DNA from: DASQZK01 sp963732905
GTDB taxonomy: Bacteria > Bacteroidota > Bacteroidia > Bacteroidales > GCA-2748055
DNA length: 64,000 nt
Reading direction: 5' to 3'
NCBI GenBank assembly: GCA_963732905.1
Contig: CAVTBM010000008.1
Coordinates: 558,001-622,000 of the forward strand
The translations under genes were made by a program, and so were the position numbers. Positions 38,001 through 45,177 of this stretch are shown here, piece by piece. Numbering within the stretch: the stretch's first letter is position 1; each line of letters opens with the position of its first letter. A model generated the notes under the pieces. It did not search any database, was not told where the DNA came from, and saw only the letters and a list, made by a program, of their open reading frames with translations.

Positions 38001-38322
38001 CTATTCCTTTAAGAAGCATCATATCGGAACGGTTATCGGAACCCGCACCTGGGGCGGTGTGGTCGGAATTCAGGGATCATTGCCATTCATTGATGAACAG
38101 GACCTCCGTAAACCTGAATTTGCGTCCTATTCTGCAGAGAAGAGCGAATGGATCGTTGAGGGACATGGTGTTGATCCCGACATCAGCATTGACAACGATC
38201 CTCACCAGGAATTCCTGGGTAATGATGCACAGTTGGACAAGGCCATTGAGGTTATCAAGGGTCAGCTGAAGGATTATAAGGGTGTTCCTCCGGTTCCGGC
38301 ACCGCCGGTGAAGAATAAGTGA
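35074..38322 (+). CDS. Tricorn-type protease (S41 family), exported
   Basis: A 1082-residue protease. A Sec signal ends near residue 21 (LYSQGEA). Two beta-propellers of WD40/PD40-like repeats occupy about 25-560 (SPDGKYIAFTG, WSPDSKKILY, SPDGKNIAFLSD). The catalytic part has the C1 helical region with GELSIGHSYVTTG near 750 (catalytic His), a PDZ domain (about 770-860) and the S41 fold with RYSASDGDLFAYSF near 970 (nucleophile Ser). It degrades oligopeptides. Eight copies of an 8-bp repeat begin 8 bases after the stop. Confidence 0.95.
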   Translation: MKKILLTFLAIAFISLTGLYSQGEARLLRFPAIHGNQLVFSYAGDLYTVDGNGGMARRLTSSPGYEMFAHFSPDGKYIAFTGQYDGNTEVFVIPAEGGVPKRLTFTATLSRDDIGDRMGPNNIVMAWTPDSKYIIYRSRKESFNSFKGSLFKVSIDGGLSEQLPLSFGGFCSYSPDGSQLAFNWVFREFRTWKYYRGGMADDIRIYDFKNGNVEKITDNDVQDIIPMWVGDNIYFLSDRDRTMNLFVYNTSSKKTEKLTNFDNYDIKFPTADNDYIVFENGGYIYKYDLKAKKADKVNITIANDEPLARSELKDVSKDIRSGDVSPNGERVVFGARGEIFSLPAKEGVTYNYTRSSGVHERNVEYSPDGKNIAFLSDKSGEFEIWVQKQDGSKPAWQLTHNADTYIFSFDWSPDSKKILYHDQKLRLRYVDVVTGKVTEVLQGTYGIPRSYDWSPDSKWISYEFATANQFSIVRLFNVDSGKSYDVTDNWYDSGGPAFSEDGKYLFFISARDFNPIYSQTEWNTAYDDMSKIYLVTLSADTKSPFAPVNDTVNTTTNDNGDKKVSEDKSKDKTVKIDIDGIKDRIAVLPVEASNYFNIQTTGSRVYYIDFSMEGGMTAKVFDLEKKKETVLGKGLRFSLSSTGKKMLIGMRDKWAVIDPPVSEVNITDPIDLSGMKTEVNYAEEWKQIFNESWRQYRDFFYVPNMHGLDWNAMKEKYGQLVPYVKTRDDLTYLIGEMIGELSIGHSYVTTGEKKEKPVRIQTGLLGAKLSKNSSGYYEIKEILKGANWSKDLRSPLTEIGLNVKEGDYILAVNGESTADMNDIYASLVGKADMDIELTVNDKPKMDGSRKITVVPISDESLLYYYKWVQHNIDYVSKKTDGQVGYIHIPDMGPEGLNEFVKHFYPQLDKKGLIIDDRGNGGGNVSPMIIERLRREVTRSTMRRNFPYGEPVPDQMMLGPKVLLIDRYSASDGDLFAYSFKKHHIGTVIGTRTWGGVVGIQGSLPFIDEQDLRKPEFASYSAEKSEWIVEGHGVDPDISIDNDPHQEFLGNDAQLDKAIEVIKGQLKDYKGVPPVPAPPVKNK

Positions 38323-38330
38323 GGGGGTGA

Positions 38331-38394
38331 GTTATGAAGTTATGAAGTTATGAAGTTATGAAGTTATGAAGTTATGAAGTTATGAAGTTATGAA
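38331..38394. repeat. 8-bp tandem repeat, 8 perfect copies
   Basis: GTTATGAA repeated eight times without error, then GTT. It starts just after the tricorn stop codon. Being noncoding and perfect, it is likely to vary in copy number through replication slippage. Confidence 0.95.
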
Positions 38395-38450
38395 GTTTGG
38401 CGCGAATGCTTGCCGGCCGGGGGGTTGGCGGGTGTTCGCGTTTTTTTTTT

Positions 38451-38540
38451 GGGGGAGCGGAGGGCGGAGGGCGGAGAGTGGAGAGCGGAGGGCGGAGAGT
38501 AGAAGGCGGAGGGCGGAGAGTAGAAGGCGGAGGGGAAGAG
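38451..38540. repeat. Polypurine heptamer repeat tract
   Basis: A purine-only stretch built mainly from 7-base units GGCGGAG with variants AGTGGAG, AGCGGAG and AGTAGAA, preceded by a run of ten T. The same heptamer family is seen again at 43425-43536. Confidence 0.85.
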
Positions 38541-38916
38541 AGGAAGGGACCTGGTGACGTGGGGTCTGGGTGATGTGGGGTCATGGTGATTAAGGGAGTG
38601 AGGGAAGAACGGATGTTCAAAATAGAAACAGCCGGGGGATTAGATAAAGACGCCGGTAAAAAATCATTGAATCGAAACCTCTGCTACCAAAAACCCCGAA
38701 GGTTGCACAAACATTAGCCCGGGGTGATAACCCATAGCCATTAACCTAATGGTTATTGGTGACACGTTTTCGTGCAGGGGAATATTGGTTACATGAATCC
38801 TTAGGGCTTTAACCGCTTGACTCTGTGATAAGTCTTACTTTGTTCTGGTGTTTTATAAGTGAAATATTAATTTTATTTTGTTATCGGATATTTTCGTAAA
38901 TTTAGATTATTTGCTT
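38541..38916. other. Noncoding stretch after the repeats
   Basis: About 376 bases without a credible gene. It includes AGCCCGGGGTGATAACCC-type GC-rich sequence near 38715 and the inverted pair CCATTAACC/GGTTATTGG-like around 38738-38757. I see no promoter or RNA gene that I can name. Confidence 0.4.
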
Positions 38917-39027
38917 ATGAAATGCCGGAAAATCGATAAGGAGACATTCAATATCGATCTGAAAAATCTTTCGGATTTTGGCGTTTCGGTAAGATATCCG
39001 GATGATTTTTATGTCCCCGGAATATAG
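38917..39027 (+). pseudogene. HEPN-domain protein remnant (C-terminal end)
   Basis: A 36-codon open frame ends in LSDFGVSVRYPDDFYVPGI. The RYPDDFY motif is typical of the C-terminal part of HEPN-domain proteins, in which it follows a tyrosine- or leucine-rich helix. The remainder of the domain is missing upstream, and after a probable one-base shift the text EELA, then a stop, continues the usual ending. It is a decayed fragment, not a working toxin. Confidence 0.6.
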
Positions 39028-39113
39028 AAGAATTGGCATAAGAGATCAGTCAAATTGGTGACCCAAGGATTTTATTATGATGGGTATTATGGATATTCGT
39101 TTTTTGTATTTTT

Positions 39114-39290
39114 AACTGGTATGATTATGGGGCGAAATTTTATGATCCGAGCCTGGTTAGATTTATTAGTATAGATTCTTTAGCTTCAGAGTTCCCATAT
39201 TGGGGACCTTATAATTACGCCTCTGATAATCCAGCTAAATTTATTGATCTTGATGGACTCGAACCGGCATGTATGTCTCTGCAAACCTGA
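39114..39290 (+). pseudogene. RHS repeat-associated core remnant
   Basis: A 58-residue frame starting NWYDYGAKFYDPSLVRFISI and continuing through SLASEFPYWGPYNYASDNPAKFIDLDGLEP. This is the conserved RHS repeat-associated core that precedes the variable toxin tip of polymorphic-toxin proteins. All upstream RHS repeats are missing. A frameshift near 39265 separates it from the tip frame that follows. Confidence 0.85.
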
Positions 39291-39484
39291 ACGGTTCTCC
39301 ATCGAAATCGGCTGGTTATATAAAAGCTAAGCAAATGATGGGTGAAAAGCCAAATCCAAAAGTTGTCAGCGAAATGCGAAAGTCTGAGGCTAAAGACTTG
39401 AAAGTATATGGAAAAATTGCGGAATATGGGCTCCCAATTGCCGGAATGTTTATAAATCCTTTCTTTTGCATTTTCTTCGAATAA
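39269..39484 (+). pseudogene. Variable C-terminal tip of the RHS remnant, shifted frame
   Basis: A 71-codon frame starting MYVSANLNGSPSKSAG that overlaps the end of the RHS core in another frame. It continues the sequence where a polymorphic-toxin tip should follow the core, so one small indel probably split one gene in two. It is short and hydrophobic at the end (YGLPIAGMFINPFFCIFF) with no recognised toxin fold. Confidence 0.55.
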
Positions 39485-39699
39485 CATTACATCTTCCTTG
39501 CTTTTCACCCACGGGCCCCAACATATATTCCGTTTTCATCCAAAATTCCTCAACACACCACGCTGATTTTTTCCTCTTTTTCCCATTAATTGGTGAAGGA
39601 TTCCCGGACAGTTACTTCGTGTAGTTGCTTTATAAAGTTATAAAACACTCTTGCGAAATAGTGAAAGCACCCTGATTGTAAGGCGGATATCCAGGTCGG

Positions 39700-39840
39700 G
39701 TCGATTACTGGTGGCTGAAGAATTACAATCTCCGGCAGGTTGAGTATATGGCAGGTCATAAGTATGAGAATTCGACTTAACGGTACCATCCGAATAATCT
39801 GGATAAGCCGCTGGAGAGATTTGAATAGCCGGATCCATTA
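39700..39840 (+). pseudogene. Tyrosine recombinase/integrase remnant (C-terminal end)
   Basis: The frame from 39700 reads WLKNYNLRQVEYMAGHKYENST, partly quoted, then a stop codon, then RYHPNNLDKPLERFE, another stop, and PDPL. NLRQVxYMAGHxYxxST is the C-terminal catalytic block of small tyrosine recombinases of this phylum (the conserved AGH motif). Two internal stops and the lack of the rest of the gene show that it is dead. Confidence 0.65.
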
Positions 39841-39880
39841 AATATAACCTTTTAATTCTATAGAATCGAATACATTTAAG

Positions 39881-40435
39881 ATGGGCAAAAAGGATAATTC
39901 TATCGTTATCGACGAGGAAATAATTGTAAACAAAATATATCAGGTAAGAGGCAAATAAGTAATGCTTTCTCAGGATCTGGTTGAATTATACCAGGTAGAA
40001 ACGAGGGCATTAAACCAACAAGTTAAACGAAATATCGGAAAGTTCCCGGAAAGGTATATGTTCCAGCTTACACGGGAGAAATACGAACGTTTAAGATCAC
40101 AAAATGTGATCTTAAAGCGAGGTCAGCATCCCAAATATTTACCGTATACCTTTACTGAACATGGGATATTGATGCTTTCCAGTGTTTTAAACAGTGAAAG
40201 GGCAGATAAGGTAAATATTCATATTACAGATACTTTTGTCAAGCTTCGTGAGCTAATGTTCGTGCACAAAGATGTAATCCGGCAACTTGAACAAGTTCAA
40301 AATAAGCTCAAAGAACACGATAATCATCTATTAATAATTTTTGAATACCCCAAACAACTGGAAAAATCCAAACAGGAAAAACTTGATCAGAAGAATCGTC
40401 CCGGGATAGGATACAAACAAAACAAAAAGAAATAG
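39881..40435 (+). pseudogene. ORF6N-domain protein interrupted by an in-frame stop
   Basis: ORF6N/KilA-N-type DNA-binding proteins occur in phages and mobile elements. From the ATG at 39881 the N-terminus reads IVIDEEIIVNKIYQVRGK, then TAA at 39956-39958, and the same frame goes on with VMLSQDLVELYQVETRALNQ, FPERYMFQLTREKYE and TFTEHGILMLSSVLNSERA. Family members have an uninterrupted VRGKKVMLDxDLAELY here, so a lysine codon region became a stop. The downstream part could be made alone from the ATG at 39962 (157 residues) but lacks the first strand. Confidence 0.8.
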
Positions 40436-40615
40436 TCACCTCCTTCACCCTCCATTGTGAGCTACAGCGGACACGTCAGCTGCAGTTTTTTGTCACGAAT
40501 TATAACCGGAATTTTACTGCAGGTGGTTTTTTGCAGTTACCGATTATGCTGCGCATAGCAAAAGGATTACGGGATGAGCTTTTACCCTAACGTATCAGAC
40601 TCTCAGAACTTTTGA

Positions 40616-40631
40616 TCCGGTGATCACCGGA
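40616..40631. repeat. Perfect 16-bp palindrome
   Basis: TCCGGTGATCACCGGA is exactly self-complementary. It sits in the 275-base gap between the ORF6N remnant and the SDR gene. It may be a protein-binding site or part of a terminator-like hairpin; there is no T-run directly after it. Confidence 0.5.
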
Positions 40632-40710
40632 CATTACCTCACATCCTTCGCCATCCCACTATTGCCTATGGCCTTTTTACTTTTTACTTAATTTCTTCTC
40701 TCCTCACCTC

Positions 40711-41523
40711 TCACCCGCCGGTGGCGAATCCTGGAAAGAGGGTCATACCGCCGTCGACGAAGAGAGCGTGGCCGGTGACGTATTCCGACTCGTCGGAGGC
40801 AAGCCAGACGGCGGCGCGGGCGACATCTTCGGGTTCGCCGATACGGTCATCAGGGATGAGAGTAAGGAGCTTTTTGCGGGCGTCAGGGTCATCCCACACT
40901 TTTTTATTGATCGGTGTTTTGATGGCCCCGGGAGCAAGGCTGTTGGCCCTGATCCTCTGAGGCGCCAGTTCCTGGGCCACGGTCCGCATGAGCTGTGCGA
41001 TACCACCTTTGGAAGCCGCGTAGTTCACGTGACCACTCCAGGGGATGACCTGGTGGACCGAGCTGACGAAGATGATCTTTCCGGCCGAAACGGAGATTTT
41101 CTGATCAACTCCGCGACGTAGGAATTCTTTAGCCGCTTCCCGGGCACACAGAAACTGGCCTGTAAGATTGACGTCAAGTACCTTCTGCCAGTCGTCCAGC
41201 GTCATATGAATAAATCCGGCATCTTTCTGTATACCGGCGTTATTGACCAGGATATGGATGGTGCCGTATTTCTCCATTGCTTTTTCAAACAATTTTTTAA
41301 CTTCATCCTCCTTACTCACATCTGCTTCAACGGCAATTGCCTCACCGCCATTGTTTTTGATCTGTCGGATGACATCCTCCACGGGATCGCCTTTGAGATA
41401 GTTCACCACGACCTTTGCTCCTTCGATGGCAAAGCGGATGGCAATAGCTTTGCCGATGCCTGTAGCACCGCCTGTGATAATTGCTGGCTGATCTGTTAAT
41501 CTGTTAAAGGCTTTTGTACTCAT
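40711..41523 (-). CDS. Glucose 1-dehydrogenase-like short-chain dehydrogenase
   Basis: A 270-residue SDR enzyme with a Rossmann cofactor motif TGGATGIGKAIA near residue 18, NNAG near 94, the catalytic serine in IIFVSSVHQ near 152 and the active-site YAASKGG near 167. Close relatives are annotated as glucose 1-dehydrogenases. It is encoded 11 bases downstream of the GH15 gene, so glucose released by that enzyme may be its substrate. Confidence 0.88.
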   Translation of the reverse strand: MSTKAFNRLTDQPAIITGGATGIGKAIAIRFAIEGAKVVVNYLKGDPVEDVIRQIKNNGGEAIAVEADVSKEDEVKKLFEKAMEKYGTIHILVNNAGIQKDAGFIHMTLDDWQKVLDVNLTGQFLCAREAAKEFLRRGVDQKISVSAGKIIFVSSVHQVIPWSGHVNYAASKGGIAQLMRTVAQELAPQRIRANSLAPGAIKTPINKKVWDDPDARKKLLTLIPDDRIGEPEDVARAAVWLASDESEYVTGHALFVDGGMTLFPGFATGG

Positions 41524-41534
41524 CGTTTCACTTT

Positions 41535-43370
41535 TTAAGGTAAATCCAACTCACGGTCAAGGTTAAATGCAGCGCTGATGAGGGCCAGGTGAGTAAATGC
41601 CTGCGGGGTGTTTCCGAGGGCTTCGCCGCTGAGACCAATCTCTTCGGAGAACATGCCTAAGTGATTTGAATATCCCAGCATTTGTTCAAAGATCAGGCGG
41701 GCCATATCCAGTTTGGCCCGGTCGTGTTTCCCGGCCCGTGTGAGGGCTTCCACAAGCCAGAAGGTACAGATGTTAAAGGTACCCTCATCACCGGAAATTC
41801 CATCTGCCGAATCTTTGGTATTATACCTGTAAACGAGGCTGTTCGACACCAATCCGCCTTTTGAAGGCGGTTTGGTGATGGCTTCGAGGGTTTTGATCAT
41901 CAGCGGATCGGTGGGTGACATGAAGAAGACCAGGGGCATCATCAGGACCGAGGCATCAAGGGTGTCGGTATGGTAATACTGGCTGAATGCCTGTTTTTTA
42001 TCGCTCCAGCTGTTTTTAATCACGTCGAGGTAGATCTCATCCCTGACTTTCCTCCACTGGTCGAGGTCGGAGGGTAATGAGCGTTTCGTGGACAGTCTGA
42101 TGGCCCTGTCTAGCGCTACCCAGCACATCATTTTACTGTAGGTAAAATGCTGGTCACCTCCCCTGACTTCCCATATCCCCTTATCCTCCCGTTTCCAGTT
42201 CCGGCATACCCAGTCGGCGGTTTTGGACACCGCCTTCCAGGTTCTGTAGGAGATGGGTGAGCCATACTTGTTATAGAGGTAGGTCGAATCCATCATCTCT
42301 CCGTAGATATCAAGCTGGAGCTGGTTATAGGCGCCGTTGCCGATACGTACCGGCCCCGATTTGCGGTAACCTTCGAGATGATCGAGCGTCTCTTCTGTCA
42401 GTTCGTGGCGGCCGTCGATGCCATACATGATCTGCAGGGAGCCTGATTCAGGGGACTCATGGCAGCGTTCCACGATCCAGTTCATGAACTGCGCGGCTTC
42501 TTCGGTAAAACCGATACGCATGAAAGCATAGACGGTAAAGGCGGCATCGCGTATCCATGTATAACGGTAATCCCAGTTACGGCTTCCGCCGATATTTTCC
42601 GGAAGGCTGCAGGTTGGAGCCGCCACGATGGCTCCTGTAGGCTGGAAGGTGAGCAGTTTCAGGATCAGTGCCGACCGGTTGACAATCTCCCGCCAGCGTC
42701 CCCTGTATTGTGATTTCTTCAGCCAGTTCCGCCAGTATTCGATAGTCTCCACAAAACTGCTGTCAGCCTGCTCGATTGAAAACGTCATCACATCTTCCTT
42801 ACGTTTTACTTTATGGAGGACGAACACCACAGTTTCTTCTTCACTGATCTCAAATTCAGTATAGACTTCATTTCTTCGCTCTTTTGCCTGCAAATGGAAA
42901 TTGCTGGACAATCCCATCGACATCCCGGAAGATTTAAATATTGCCCCTTTCCCGGTCAGTTCCAGTTCATGCGAATCACGGGCGTAGTTAAATGCAGGCT
43001 TGCATTCAAGCTTCATTTTCACCGTGCCGTGCACACCCTTGATACGCCGGACAATGTGGTAATCCATTTCCGTTTTCACATCTTTGCCGACCGGCATATA
43101 ATCGGTTACGTCGACGATCCCGCCTTCGACGGAAAAGCGGGTGATCAACACGTTGGTATCGGGCCAGTAGAATTGTTTGGATTTAAAATCTTCTTCTTTA
43201 GGGGAGACCCTTAAAAAGCCGCCTTTGTGTTCGTCGAGCATCCGGGCAAAAATGCTTGGAGAATCGAAGTTGGGAAAACAGAACCAGTCGATGGAACCAT
43301 TGATCCCGACCAGCGCTACCGAGCGCATGTTGCCGATGATGCCATAATCCTGTATAGGTAGGTAAGCCAT
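41535..43370 (-). CDS. Glycoside hydrolase family 15 protein (glucoamylase/trehalase-like)
   Basis: A 611-residue cytoplasmic enzyme with an N-terminal beta-sandwich (MAYLPIQDYGIIGNMRSVAL, GSIDWFCFPNFDSPSIFARM) and an (alpha/alpha)6 barrel with GGSRNWDYRYTWIRDAAFT near residue 260 and DGISGDEGTFNICTFWLVEA near 530, the region of the catalytic acids. Members hydrolyse alpha-glucosidic bonds; actinobacterial ones act on trehalose. It forms a two-gene operon with the SDR. Confidence 0.92.
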   Translation of the reverse strand: MAYLPIQDYGIIGNMRSVALVGINGSIDWFCFPNFDSPSIFARMLDEHKGGFLRVSPKEEDFKSKQFYWPDTNVLITRFSVEGGIVDVTDYMPVGKDVKTEMDYHIVRRIKGVHGTVKMKLECKPAFNYARDSHELELTGKGAIFKSSGMSMGLSSNFHLQAKERRNEVYTEFEISEEETVVFVLHKVKRKEDVMTFSIEQADSSFVETIEYWRNWLKKSQYRGRWREIVNRSALILKLLTFQPTGAIVAAPTCSLPENIGGSRNWDYRYTWIRDAAFTVYAFMRIGFTEEAAQFMNWIVERCHESPESGSLQIMYGIDGRHELTEETLDHLEGYRKSGPVRIGNGAYNQLQLDIYGEMMDSTYLYNKYGSPISYRTWKAVSKTADWVCRNWKREDKGIWEVRGGDQHFTYSKMMCWVALDRAIRLSTKRSLPSDLDQWRKVRDEIYLDVIKNSWSDKKQAFSQYYHTDTLDASVLMMPLVFFMSPTDPLMIKTLEAITKPPSKGGLVSNSLVYRYNTKDSADGISGDEGTFNICTFWLVEALTRAGKHDRAKLDMARLIFEQMLGYSNHLGMFSEEIGLSGEALGNTPQAFTHLALISAAFNLDRELDLP

Positions 43371-43424
43371 ATCGCCGTGATGATTGATTTCAGGTAGGAT
43401 AACAGATGAGGCGGGGGAATAGTT

Positions 43425-43536
43425 GGGGAGGCGGAGGGCAGAGGGTGGAGAGCGGAGAGCAGAGGGCGGAGGGCGGAGGGCGGAGGGCAGAGAGCGGAGA
43501 GCGGAGGGTGGAGAGCCGAGAGCGGAGGGTGGAGGA
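43425..43536. repeat. Polypurine heptamer repeat tract
   Basis: About 112 bases built from 7-base units such as GGCGGAG, GGCAGAG, AGCGGAG and GGTGGAG, nearly all purine on the plus strand. It is the same family as at 38451-38540 and lies just upstream of the GH15 gene, in its promoter area. Confidence 0.9.
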
Positions 43537-43758
43537 AGCTAAGCCTTCACCCCAAACCTGTCAGGTTTACGACTAAATTGACAAACATTTTTTATATTTA
43601 ATATTAAGTTAAGTCTTAATCTTTACAATGAACCAGAGTATATAATAAATAATGTAGAAATGTATCCCATCACACATCGCATCATGCGAGGTGAAACTGT
43701 GCCAATTCATATTCATTCTAATCCGGAATTTTCAAAAATTTGTGAAAAACCGAGGACT

Positions 43759-43968
43759 ATGGAATGCAAAAAAGAAGGGAACAGCAATTCATGTAACTGT
43801 TCGTATCCCTGTTCACGCAAAGGAATGTGTTGTGACTGTATTGCTTATCACCGTCGTATGGGAGAACTGCCGGCGTGTTATTTTCCTGATGATGCAGAAA
43901 AAACCTATGACCGGACTGTAGATCATTTCATGGCGTTGTACAAAGGGCGAGGCGGATGGTGGAATTAG
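43759..43968 (+). CDS. DUF6485 cysteine-rich protein
   Basis: A 69-residue protein with a cysteine cluster CNCSYPCSRKGMCCDC at about residues 11-26, followed by AYHRRMGELPACYFPDDAEKTYDRT (in part). It fits the DUF6485 family of small, probably metal-binding proteins of unknown function. The frame is open further upstream to 43660, but the family begins at MECKK. Confidence 0.85.
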   Translation: MECKKEGNSNSCNCSYPCSRKGMCCDCIAYHRRMGELPACYFPDDAEKTYDRTVDHFMALYKGRGGWWN

Positions 43969-44052
43969 AAAAAGCCTGACAGTCCCCTGATCCATCTGCA
44001 GATAACCTTTCTCCGAAATGTCAGGGTCAGGGAACAGAAATACCAGGGATAC

Positions 44053-44872
44053 AGGCCGTCATGGATGCATCAGTGTGATTTTGCCGAAGTGCTTTTCGAT
44101 GGATGATGCGTGGTCATTCCAACGCAGGTGATAAGGAGCCGGCAGGAACGACGATGAAAGCCGTCATGGATGCATAGGGTGATTTTGCCGAAGTGCTTTT
44201 TTGATGGATGATGCAGGTCATTCTAATGCGGGTGATAAGGACCAGGCAGGGACGGCGATGTAGGCCGTCATGGATGCATGAGGAACATTTTGCCGAAAGT
44301 ATTTTTCGATGGATGATGCAGGTCATTCCATCGCGGGTGATAAGGATCAGGCAGGAACGGCGATGTAGGCCGCCATGGATGCATGAGGAACATGTTGCCG
44401 AAAGTGTTTTTCGATGGATGATGCAGGTCATTCTAATGCGGGTGATAAGGACCAGGCAGGAACGGCGATGCGGGCCGCCATGGATGCATGAGGAACATGT
44501 TGCCGAAAGTGTTTTTCGATGGATTATGCAGGTCATTCCAACACGGGTGATAAGGATCAGGCAGGAACGGCGATGAAGGACGTCATGGAGGCATCAGGAT
44601 GATTTTGCAGAGGTGCTTTTGGATGGATGATGCAGGTCATTCCAACACGGGTGATAAGGAGCAGGCAGGAATGGCTATGCTGGCCGTCACGGATGAATGA
44701 GGAACATTTTGCCGAAAGTGTTTTTCGATGGATGATGCAGGTCATTCCAACACGGGTGATAAGGAGCAGGCAGGAGCGGCGATGCGGGCCGCCATGGATG
44801 CATGAGGAACATGTTGCCGAAAGTGTTTTTCGATGGATAATGCAGGTCATTCCAACGCGGGCAAGTTTAGTA
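44053..44872. repeat. 105-bp tandem repeat array
   Basis: Seven full units and two partial ones repeat every 105 bases, with the anchor GGATGATGCAGGTCATTC at 44101, 44206, 44311, 44416, 44521, 44625, 44730 and 44835 (one step is 104). Two unit types differ after GGATGCAT: one reads CAGGATGATTTTGCC..GTGCTTT, the other GAGGAACATGTTGCC..GTGTTTTTCG. Identity between neighbours is high. Because 105 is a multiple of three, long frames stay open on both strands, but they look spurious. Confidence 0.95.
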
Positions 44873-45177
44873 TTTCAAAGAATTTGTTCGTAGGTAATGG
44901 GATCCCTCCCCCGCCACCGCCCCCGAAGCACCCCTTTATGGCAAAATCGCCCAAAAATCAGCGTCCAAAATCATGATTATTTATGAAAAGTTATAAACAT
45001 CCGGAAATTGGGCAAAACCATTTTTTCGGCATTGTTAATAACTCCATAAGAATAGTATCCAAAAAGGTTTATTCGGCCTGCCTTTCCGAACACATTCCAT
45101 AACTTTTTAATTTTTCCGGATTTGAAAAAGATGGTTAAATGAACCTTAAGTAACAGGATTATGGCGTAGATCACGGA
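44873..45177. other. Intergenic region, nothing recognised
   Basis: About 305 bases between the 105-bp array and the C1 peptidase stop. A 65-codon minus-strand frame exists but has no family resemblance or supported start. A C-rich tract (CCCTCCCCCGCCACCGCCCC) lies near 44906. Confidence 0.4.

Noticed and set aside
38372..38620. 82-codon minus-strand proline-rich frame
   Set aside because: It is the complement of the polypurine heptamer tract; composition alone explains it.
39881..40435. Programmed stop-codon read-through or selenocysteine-like recoding in the ORF6N gene
   Set aside because: The stop is TAA, no stem-loop is evident after it, and neighbouring genes are also decayed, so simple mutation is the better explanation.
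44208..44576. Coding frames of 122 (plus) and 140 (minus) residues in the 105-bp array
   Set aside because: Both strands stay open only because the period is divisible by three; the products are Arg/Cys-rich or His/Cys-rich repeats with no fold, and the 104-base unit breaks both frames.
44053..44872. CRISPR array or integron-type array in the 105-bp repeats
   Set aside because: Units follow one another directly with no spacers, the repeat is far longer than a CRISPR repeat, no attC-like core sites or cas/integrase genes flank it.
44977..45174. 65-codon minus-strand frame after the 105-bp array
   Set aside because: A low-complexity hydrophobic/basic product with no recognised relatives; not enough support to call a gene.
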